Part shown: one piece after another, positions 56,801 to 64,000 of the stretch | How positions within the stretch are numbered: the first letter of the stretch is position 1 | Layout of the letters: each line of letters begins with the position of its first letter | From: Acanthosoma haemorrhoidale | Lineage: Eukaryota; Arthropoda; Insecta; Hemiptera; Acanthosomatidae | Length of the DNA: 64,000 nucleotides | Direction: 5' to 3' | Assembly: GCA_930367205.1 (NCBI GenBank) | Contig: OV884011.1 | Location: 140,861,937-140,925,936, forward strand | The notes under the pieces: generated by a model | What the model was told of the DNA's origin: nothing | Databases searched by the model: none | What the model saw: only the letters and a program-made list of their open reading frames with translations | Made by a program: the position numbers and the translations under genes

Positions 56801-59800
56801 AATCATTTCAAACATGCACAAAAAATATTTACAGATTATGACATTAAATATTTGAAATTCTGATTATTTTTTAGTTTAAGATTTCCTGAATAATATTATT
56901 TTAATTTAAAAGTTTTATTTTTTGACTCATTAAAAGCTTTGTAGGGATCCCATGATCAATAGTTCTATTGATGGGTTATCTTATGGTTTAGTGTGTAGTA
57001 AATTAAGTAAATAAATTGAATGTTGCTCCTTTCATCTATTTTCATTGGAAATTAATGGTAATAAAAAAGTCTCCTCCGGCCTATAGCTAGAGTAGAGTAC
57101 GCTAACTCTGATACTAACTATGAATTATAATTGAAAAAATCTACTTATCTTTTATGAGAGTGTAATATGAAATAAATTTATATGACATATGAATTAGGGT
57201 ATTCAAGAATGAAAAATGAATTAACATCCCTTGCGTTACATTCTCAATTTTGGTACTTAATTTCAAATAATCATTTACTCTACAAATTGTGATTTATTTA
57301 TTGTTTACTTTTTAAATGTTACTTTATTTTATTTTATTTAAAAAAATATTAATTTAAATAGAAAATGAAACTTGGATGGAATTACACTCCAGAAATATCC
57401 AATGAAATAGTTGGCGAAGTGTTAACTGTTGAAGATTCCAGTGGATTACTTTTGGTTGGCTTCAATATCAAAGGTAATTATTTTTAAACAAATTATACTT
57501 AAGTAACTAAAAATTACCTTATTCATATTATTATGTCATGGTTTTAAAACCCCTTTAAGAATGTTTTGAAAAAAATTACTTACAAAATTATCCTATATGT
57601 ACAGTTGTATGTGAAAGCCCTCACATATTCTTAATTTTCAATAGATTTAGTAAATATACCAGATGAGCCACATTTTTAAGATAGCATAAAACTTAACATC
57701 AACTGCTATTAGTTTCAAATAATTTTAGCATCAGTTTTGAATTAAGGTATGTGGGAGATCTCATTTGAGCAAACCACTATATAAATGAATATAATCAATT
57801 TGTTTTTGTAATATTAAGTTTTCATGGAATCTCCTTTGAATTAATACACTCTTTTAAAGGAGTGTATTAAAAGTTAAAAAAGTAGTTTTGCACTGGCATC
57901 AAACAAAAAGTCGACATAGGCTAAAGAACAAAAGAATAAACGAAAGATCAAAAACATATGTTCTGAATATAAAAGGCATACCCTAAAATTAATACCTAAA
58001 CTAAGTCACCAGAACACAAACAACCATCTGGTCAAAAATCTGGAAGTGTAAATACGATACCTTGTTCAGAGATCAAGATACACAGAAGGGTGTACATTTA
58101 GGGATAGCCGTTTAGGTTTCCTGATGATAAAAGCAATGTTAATTAGCTAGAATTATACAGATACTTGTCTTTGGGAACAGAGTGGGGGAATTTTGGAATA
58201 CATGCGGCTGGAGTTCTAGTAATAAGGCCTTCTAGCTCTTCTTAGATGCCTCTTGGCCTCAAGTCTGGCTGTAGTCACATTCGTCTTTTGCTTTGGTCTT
58301 TGTCTGCTTCAAGAATATAGAAGGCATGACCACAACCTTGTAACTTTCCATGTTGAGCTTGTAAAATTATTAATCAATACTGTAGTTTTTTCATTATAAT
58401 ATATTCTTTTTTCAGTTAACAATCTTTATTGTGCAATAATTACAATCTGCCTTTTATAAGGCAATAATAATACAGATAAATGATCTCATTCATACCATAT
58501 TTACAGCATCATTCACTCGCTCATTCATACAATAGGACATGATTGAGAAACTGGCCATTGCCAGGACTCCCACTGTCACGCGTTTATAGTAGGTCACGAG
58601 GCCACAGCCGTTTCAGTCTCCGAGGAGGATTATAGGGATGAGTGGCGCAGTACAATGACTGTGCTACAGGATTAGGGTGGTTGGAAAGGCTACTGTGGAA
58701 TTTCATAAACTTGGAAGGGATGAGTTCTAGAATGTAGGGTATAATTAAGATCGTTATGAAGGGTTTTGTTGCTGACATAATAAGGGGCATTTACTATTGT
58801 TCTTAGGACTTTGGATTGAAAGGATTGGATACGCTTGATGTTCGACTTTTTTGCTGTCATAGCTCTATTCCGTATGTCCAGATTGGTTTAAGTATAACTT
58901 TGTAGATTAGTAGTTTATTTTCTATTGATATATTATATTGATACTGAATAAACAATATTAATAATAAATTTACCTGATATGAAAACCCCAATTACATACC
59001 TTACTAAACCCTGTTAATTTATAGTTTATTTTGCCCTCATTAAATAACAAAATTATATTAATTTATTATGTATTCACCACTATTATCTATAACCTTCTCC
59101 CATCTTCCTGGGAGTTCATCAATTTCTCCCTTGTAAAATGTGGTTGGTTTGGACTGGAAGAAGTTTTCGACAGCCTGCCTAACTTGTTCTTCAGAATTGA
59201 AGGTTTTTCCATTCAAAAAGTTTTGTAAGGAACAGAAAAGGTGGTAGTCTGTTGGGGCAAGATCTGGGGAGTAAGGTGGATGTGGTAAAACAGACCATCC
59301 AAGTTTAAGAATTTTTTCTTGAGTCACCCTTGTTATATGTGGTCGCGCATTGTTGTGTAAAAGAGTGACGTTTTTGCGATTGACGAGTGCAGGATGCTTT
59401 TCATGGAGTTTCTCTTGCACTCTTTGCAACTCTTTGCACTCTCCATTTCAGAGGTTAATAAAACCAGTTTAACGTAACGTGTATCACACAAAACTGTTGA
59501 CAAAAGACTAACTGAAGCCTCGTCTATATAGTGAAAACAAAAACTTGTCATGGTAACTGATAGCGGGTAGATATGAACAATAGATTCTTCTTAGTTGCAT
59601 CGGAAGTTACTTATGACTCGACCTAATATTGATAGTAAAACAACTTTATAAATCATTGATTTATTTATGAATTTACTCTTTTACCAATTACCTCAGGTTG
59701 GGTTCTGACATACCAAACACTCAAACTTTAATCTAATTTAGCCTTAACTATCTTTAACATTAAACATTTAATAATATATAACTATACTTTGGAAACACAT

Positions 59801-62547
59801 GCAATCCTAACTGTCTCTAATAGTGGAGAAATGTAATTGTTCTGGTACTCACTGTTCACTGTTTCGGCTTGGAATTTGTTACATGCCTGGTTAAGTCATT
59901 GAAATAAGAGTTCTTCATCTGTGTTGCTGTCTCACTCCTCACTTCAACCGTGCTGCTCAACACTTCAGTAATCTAGGATAGATACTTCCATCATGCCTTG
60001 CCTGCGGAACTCTCCCACAGTAGCCATCTTTATTTTGCTCTTTCGGGTTCTTCTAGACTAAACAATCTGACTTTACTGCTCGGAACTGCTCCTTATCTCT
60101 TGTCTTCTCCCCTCTTCTATCTATTATTATTATGTCCTTCCTCATTAGCTGTAACCTGCCTACACCATTGGTTTTTATCATTATTTTCTTCCTGGCGCCA
60201 TCCTTTGTCTAGCTATCTAGGTCACATGGCGCCGTTCTTTGTATCCTCACCTACATTCCTTTCCTAGCATAGGTACATTTGGAGCCTATCTGTATATGTT
60301 AAGTGTGGGCTCTTAAAATAAAAAAATTTGTCTTATTTTGGTTGATTGTCAGTCCCATACACAATTTGCATCACATGCCATTGTCATACGAGACTTCATA
60401 TACACTCACTTTGCCGATGATTGGTTTTAAAACATCTTTATTTCCAATTTTGACATTGCAGTCTCTGATAACATTTTTAATATCAGATGTAGTAACTATG
60501 TCAGTAATGTCGCCGAGGTCATCATAAGACTCATCCCTAGATTCATTTTCTTTTATTCGGTAGGGGTATGGATATGATATTCTTCCGTCTTCCTCTTAAA
60601 TTAATTTTTAATTAGGTTCAAACTGTTGCTCTTTTGAAGTTTAGGTTGCTCTTTTCCATGCATTTGGGCTCACAATGATTGCTTCCACCACTGTGGGTGT
60701 ATCCGTCAATTAAGGATTAGTCAGAGTCTGTCCATCTTATCTCCTGAATCACTATTATTTTAAGAATATAACTTTTGACTTTCTGTATAACAGTACTGGC
60801 AGATCCCACTCCGAATTCCATGCCATGGTCATTATCCAATTGATCCAATGGTTTGAAAATTTGAGGCAATTTTGTGAAGGTTTAGTAACTAGATAATTTT
60901 TAGGCTATAGTTAACTCGGTGTTAAACACCCTCTACTTGGAGGACTTGTGATTTTTTGCCGGGGTTTATCCATGTTAGTCAAATCTATGTGCCCCCCACA
61001 AGTGCATGTATTGTCTCTCTCCCGAATATTACTCAGAAATGGGAGCAGGGCTTGTTGGAGGCGTCCAATTATGAACTTGGTATGTCATTTCTCAGCTTGC
61101 TGGGTTCAGAAGAAGATATTTACATACTATTTTCACCTGTGATCTACTGACCACCTGATGTAAGGATAGATATGATTGGGAGGATTTAGGATAGAGGTAG
61201 TGAGGACATGATAATGAGTTGGAGGAGGTTCATATAAACCATGCACCTACCAAGCATAAATACATTATTAGATTCCACGAATGAGATGCTCTTTGGGATT
61301 AGAGGTGCCTCAAGCCCATCCAACAAACAGCCCCTGAGAAGCCAAGGGCCCAGACTCTCCGCTCTCCCACAGTCCCACATTTGTAGAATTTGGTGTGAAA
61401 TGATGGGAGATAGGATCAGGGCTCGGTCATGATGTCTCCTGAAATCGGGATGTGGGAAAAATCATGAAGTTGCCAGTTTTTTAAGTAGATGCATACTATA
61501 ACAGGATTTTACCACTGATAATTATTTATATAGTCCAGTCAATCTACACATTTTACCTTGCATCAAATCAGGCAGTTATGATTTTTGAAATAGATAATGC
61601 CTACGGTTGAATCTAAGTTTTTGACTGCCAGGTTCCATAATTACCTGAAATATTTTAAAAAATGCAAAATTTTAATGTTCGTCGTCTATTGGTTAATTTT
61701 AACCCTGAAGCATTTTCTTTTCTGCAAAAGTGGTTAGATACGCACATATACGCAACATTATAAGACCAAATCTTTTGAAATAGTTTTTATGATACAGCTC
61801 TTCAAAGTTTCACATTTTTTTTTCAGATTTTGCCATTTTTATCAAATGAAATGGTTTTTACTACAGTAAATCAATTTATCAAAATAGATAGATAATGGTA
61901 TCTAGTGTTAAACTAGGGGTTTGCTAGAGGAAGTGTGAAAGAAATAATTTTTAGTTTTTCATTTTTAAATATTATCATTGGAAATAGGAAATGCCAATTA
62001 AAATTGGTGTTGTCTTACCTCTCATAAGGATTTTTTTTTTTCTTTCAGTTTTCCCGATTTTAAATTCTTTTGTCAAAAGAGTTATGGTTGTTGGTGGGGT
62101 TACAGTTACTTTTGGTTCCCTTTTTGGAAACATAAAACTTAAATGGTTGGCTAATAAGTTTTTAATGCATAAAAATACCAGGTCATTAACATTGCCAGGA
62201 GATTAAGTATCATATCATGAGTTGCTATTTGGCATATCAACTGTTTTAGGGTCTTTTTAAAAAAATGAATTGACGATTGTCAAATACTTTAGCGTTTCAT
62301 TTTATTGATTGAGAACAGCCATTCATATTAAATATATTTCTATCCTTCATACAATTGTAACCTTATCATTTTATTTAATTTTTTTTGTATAGTAGGTGCA
62401 GAAGAATTTGAAGAACCTTCTGGAAAGTTTTCTATGGAAGTAGTAAAAGAAGACAGTAATGCCAATGAAAATCATGTGGTAAAAATTCCTTGGAGTGACG
62501 TCCTGGAACCACGTACCATAAATGGTACATTAAATATTATACAATAA
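47875..62547 (+). CDS. coil: Coilin (Cajal body marker protein), complete 5-exon gene
   Basis: Exons: 47875-48101, 50728-51173, 52557-52825, 57362-57473, 62396-62547; 1,206 nt, 401 aa, all GT-AG with matching phases. Exon 1 is the coilin N-terminal self-association domain (FIDLKWTKIKNIQDHVKSIF, VDDVLLPENETIKLI, EDTLM). Exons 2-3 are a long, Lys/Ser/Glu-rich linker with basic clusters (HKKKEKRDPG, KKRKRKHKKKSK) that can act as nuclear or nucleolar localisation signals, and an acidic SDEDDEEL. Exons 3-5 form the atypical Tudor-like C-terminus: VPKVGDLISFK, LGWNYTPEISNEIVGEV, LLLVGFN, IPWSDVLEPRTI. Shorter than human (576 aa); I see no RG-rich box. The start ATG has context TAAAATGGA. The last acceptor is a TAGTAG tandem. 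Introns are full of repeats. Confidence 0.92.
49500..49665. repeat. Dispersed repeat, copy B
   Basis: Partner of 9690-9850: GCAGAAAGTTATTAAAACTG, TTCACAACTTTAACTCAACC, ATCATGATATTTTGCATAGT, TTTGATGCCCC. Ends just before the left arm of the inverted repeat at 49680. Confidence 0.5.
49680..50494. repeat. Long inverted repeat (about 300-bp arms, about 208-bp spacer) in coilin intron 1
   Basis: Left arm 49680-49993, right arm 50202-50494. The reverse complement of the left arm follows the right arm almost base for base: AACTGCTTTTGAA(C/T)GTGCATG, AAATCAATCAAGATGGAGGG, CATATTTTGATTTC, TTTTATGTGATCCTGTTTTC, CTTCTCTAGGCAGCCTATTG. I estimate about 90 % identity by eye, with one ~20-base length difference. 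Both arms carry the mirrored frame NVHVKNNSI.LRKSIKMEGV, which is only a by-product of the repeat. No known protein. Confidence 0.9.
52080..52440 (+). repeat. 5S rRNA-like SINE, copy 3 plus a second head
   Basis: 52082-52295 has head (GGTCAGAACTTGGATTGTTA), body (CTAGAGGCCATCCATCATCT, TGCTCTTCTAATGG) and tail (ATAGGCGAAATGCCAAAACA) in the order of the 25605 copy. 52345-52390 is a further head: CTAAGCATGCTTGAGCATGG then TTAGAACATGGTTGGGTTTCC; aligned without gaps to the typical metazoan 5S stretch CTAAGCAG...GGGAGACC I count about 30 of 41 matches. Confidence 0.6.
52957..53642 (+). mobile_element. Tc1-like transposon, internally deleted
   Basis: 686 bp between TA target sites (52955-52956 and 53643-53644). 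Ends: CACTGCCCCACAAAAAAATT and, reversed, CATTGCCCCACTAAAAAAGT, both followed by GGCGCACTTAGAA and continuing for nearly 50 bp. A transposase start at 53190 reads MVLMDKEVARVVALVQDA, then a stop, then SQRYAACALGLPET (paired-like helix-turn-helix) and RPRSGRP. The catalytic domain is missing. Inserted in coilin intron 3. Confidence 0.88.
54030..55081 (-). mobile_element. mariner element with intact ends, catalytic core deleted
   Basis: 1,052 bp, TA duplications at 54028-54029 and 55082-55083. Inverted ends share GGTTGGCCAAAAAGTCCGTT followed by C(A/G)GTTTTT. Minus-strand transposase pieces: KKAVETCRKICTVYGEDAV, WFSRFRSGNFSVQDTPRSGR, REIAFILKISKSSVENHLHQ, RMMTGDEKCIIYNN (first catalytic D), VILSIWWD, then stop, LLPTNRTINSDVYCD, and directly ENFFASKDRKFFEHGI and WQKILEQNGNYIID at the C-terminus. 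The segment with the second and third catalytic acids is deleted. Mellifera/cecropia-like. Confidence 0.9.
55310..56035 (+). pseudogene. Jockey-clade LINE RT C-terminal remnant
   Basis: WRFKVNADKSSCASFTL (55450-55500), then through many stops and frame changes the equivalents of 'LFNQPI', 'YLG.TLD', 'ENKRL.Y..ILKP...YGIEVWG.AK.SN', 'IQ.FQ...LR.I..AP.Y' and 'LNIPFIEEI...Y..NFH.RL..HPNP', ending near QGAMPTNF / KASFIEW. In coilin intron 3. Confidence 0.7.
56290..56600. other. Unassigned GC-rich block
   Basis: GC-richer than its surroundings with overlapping frames on both strands (56230-56619 plus, 56310-56591 minus: RIKARITTGSSSFIFDP, RRGQHQAATLKTKTTKK). Neither matches a family I know. It may be LTR or LINE 5' sequence. 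Confidence 0.25.
58420..58935 (-). pseudogene. Jockey-clade LINE 3' end
   Basis: Minus strand: KLLIYKVILKPIWTYGIEL, TAKKSNIKRIQSFQSKVLR, NAPYYVSNKTLHNDL (58915-58740), frame change, SNHPNPVAQSLY and THPYNPPRRLKRLWPRDLL (58690-58584), then a 3' UTR with AATAAAG close to its end near 58425. The RT end is well conserved apart from a frame break. In coilin intron 4. Confidence 0.78.
59058..59450 (-). pseudogene. mariner transposase C-terminal fragment
   Basis: 123-codon frame: EKHPALVNRKNVTLL, HNNARPHITRVTQEKI, LGWSVLPHPPYSPDLAPTDY, HLFCSLQNFLNGKTF, WEKVIDNSGEYIIN. The second catalytic acid normally found in 'H(Q)DNARPH' is N here; the third (PTDYH) is kept. N-terminal half missing; no inverted ends found. 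Confidence 0.85.
60305..60560 (-). pseudogene. LINE endonuclease fragment
   Basis: Minus strand: VIRDCNVKIGNKDVLKPIIG and KVSVYEVS, matching 'GDFNAKIG......IG..G.H..N.NG' of LINE apurinic-like endonucleases (craniofacial-development-protein-2-like). Short and broken. Confidence 0.5.
60560..62390. other. Coilin intron 4 remainder
   Basis: 60900-61450 is GC-richer and repeat-like but has no recognised motif. 61500-62390 is AT-rich; a 71-codon frame at 61991-62206 (VKRVMVVGGVTVTFGSLF) has no assignable family. Confidence 0.3.
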
Positions 62548-63127
62548 GTGTTAAATTGGTTTCGTTAGTTAAACACATATAGTAATTGAGTTAATTCAGT
62601 GATATTTATAGCTGTAAGAGTTAAATCCTAATAATGTTTAAGTTTTTCTCCTGTTAAATAATTTGTAATTACTAAACCACGCTGAATTTATAATATTTAT
62701 TTTTATAATACTGTGATGAGCCAAAACTCATTGGATGACTTATAAAACAGTTGACTTAAGAGTGATTAGTTAAATTAAAAAAATAAATTATCTCTACTTT
62801 AAGAAACTCCTAGGTGAGATAAACGTTTCTGGGTACTCGAATGCTTCCACCATAGCCTTCCTCAAAACTTCAATGTGGATTACTTATATATTTTTACTGC
62901 CAGCATTAACCACCGAGAACCCTTTTTTTCAAATATATCTCTCTAATTTCAAAACAATTCATTAATTTTAAAAGTATATTTAGCAAATTAAACATCTTTA
63001 TTTGATTAAATGTATGTCTAAGCCTTTTTATGTCCCTTTGGTTGTTAAAATATTTAGATATTACTGTTCATTACCATTTTTTTGTCAATTTTTGTATATT
63101 TTGTAAAAAATGTTAATTATTATTGTT

Positions 63128-63133
63128 AATAAA
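63128..63133 (+). other. Polyadenylation signal AATAAA of coilin
   Basis: AATAAA 581 bases after the coilin stop codon, followed by T-rich DNA; gives a 3' UTR of about 0.6 kb. Confidence 0.5.
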
Positions 63134-63149
63134 GTTATTTAATTCCTGA

Positions 63150-64000
63150 CTAATGTTTGTTTCTTAACAAAACAAATGAATATTTTCTGACTGGAAAGAA
63201 CATTTAAACAAATTGTAAACTTCATTTTGATTGTGAAAAATTCTATAAGAGTGGTGCATTCACAATACTTTAGGCCACACGCACAATACTTAGTATTAAT
63301 ATTGAGATTATGATATAATAAGTAATTTACCCTTCAATATTTTTTATGGATTGCTTTTTTTTTGCCATATTTGGGGAATCACTTTAGATTTTCATGCATA
63401 ATATTGCCCATCTATGTAAAACTTGAAGTAGTCTTTCGTTCTTTTGAAAATAAAGTATTTCTCTGAAGCTGCTATGTTTTGAAAAAAAAATAATAAGTAA
63501 GTTTAATATGAATAATTTCACATGGTAGCAGTTTCAACAAAATGGCGGAATGATGGATTCTACATTGAATATTAAAATATTTTAACATTGTATAGTCCTT
63601 GAGTATAGCCGGTTGATTAATCATTTTAATCACTATAACATGGATATATGTAGAGTCCAGAAAATATGATGGACTAGCCAAGAAAAGTTTGTCTCAAATA
63701 GTTTGTTCCAAAGTTTGCTGCTTTCCTATGCAGAATACGAGTGGTATCTCTGAGATGAAGACTTTCCTACAAATTAATTTATGGTTATTTGATAAACCCA
63801 TTTCAATGGGGTTGGAATGTACATATTAACCTGTTGATGAGCTGCTCCCATTGCCATAAACAGCCGAACAAGCCCTGTAGGAACTGATTAATAACACTGC
63901 CTGGAAATGTTTGAAGGGGTGCCGGTTGTGGTTAATGGTTAATGGTTGTGATTGCTGGAATCAACCCATGAAATTTTCCCCAATATGCTTTAATTGGGAT
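63150..64000. other. No gene seen
   Basis: AT-rich to 63820, then a slightly GC-richer end with TGGTTAATGGTTAATGGTTG near 63930. No supported coding sequence. Confidence 0.4.

Noticed and set aside
1..64000. CRISPR arrays, operons, prophage or bacterial defence genes
   Set aside because: No regular direct repeats with spacers, and every recognised gene is a spliced eukaryotic gene or a eukaryotic transposon.

Overview
The window looks like a stretch of a large, AT-rich, intron-rich, transposon-laden arthropod chromosome. The style of its Jockey-like, mariner, BEL/Pao and tRNA-SINE remnants fits an insect, perhaps a hemipteran; that placement is inference, since no rRNA or mitochondrial marker is present. 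There are no bacterial-type operons or CRISPR arrays. Five host genes can be recovered by joining exons whose splice sites and phases agree. (1) The last two coding exons of a TTF2/lodestar-type SNF2 ATPase (+, 1605-4794). (2) A complete glyoxylate/hydroxypyruvate reductase gene, GRHPR (-, 7 exons, 11923-26262). (3) DCTN6/p27, the dynactin pointed-end subunit (+, 32380-37603, first short exon not found). (4) A complete BTB-BACK-PHR-like gene of the BTBD2/3/6 type (-, 8 exons, 38228-44348). (5) A complete coilin gene (+, 5 exons, 47875-62547).

Layout. 1-1.4 kb: decayed piggyBac transposase. 1.6-4.8 kb: TTF2 3' end, whose last intron holds a DDE-type transposase fragment, a Helitron helicase remnant and a GC-rich hairpin pair. 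5-8.4 kb: nested non-LTR 3' ends, an endonuclease-RT fragment and a mariner fragment. 8.4-11.9 kb: AT-rich DNA with dispersed repeats. 11.9-26.3 kb: GRHPR, whose fourth-exon acceptor is separated from exon 3 by a 10.2 kb intron carrying a full-length, very young BEL/Pao element (17718-24044) with matching 891-bp LTRs and an ATAGT target duplication. 26-32.3 kb: AT-rich DNA plus two decayed LINEs in opposite orientation. 32.4-37.6 kb: DCTN6, with a MITE, a mariner remnant, a tRNA-SINE and an hAT element in its last intron. 38-44.4 kb: the BTB gene. 44.4-47.8 kb: intergenic, with short hairpin-forming repeats. 47.9-62.5 kb: coilin, whose introns hold a long inverted repeat, 5S-rRNA-like SINEs, deleted Tc1 and mariner elements and several LINE pieces.

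The host genes are ordinary housekeeping or regulatory genes and do not form a functional cluster. The most notable things are: the BEL/Pao element that has lost the whole reverse transcriptase domain yet keeps long ORFs and indistinguishable LTRs; a ~300-bp-armed, roughly 90 % identical inverted repeat in coilin intron 1 that would be transcribed as a long hairpin RNA; a short-repeat family whose head resembles the 5S rRNA internal promoter; an in-frame upstream start in GRHPR that adds a mitochondrial-presequence-like leader; and an intronic poly(A) signal in DCTN6 that would give a second C-terminus. I found no convincing new multi-gene system.
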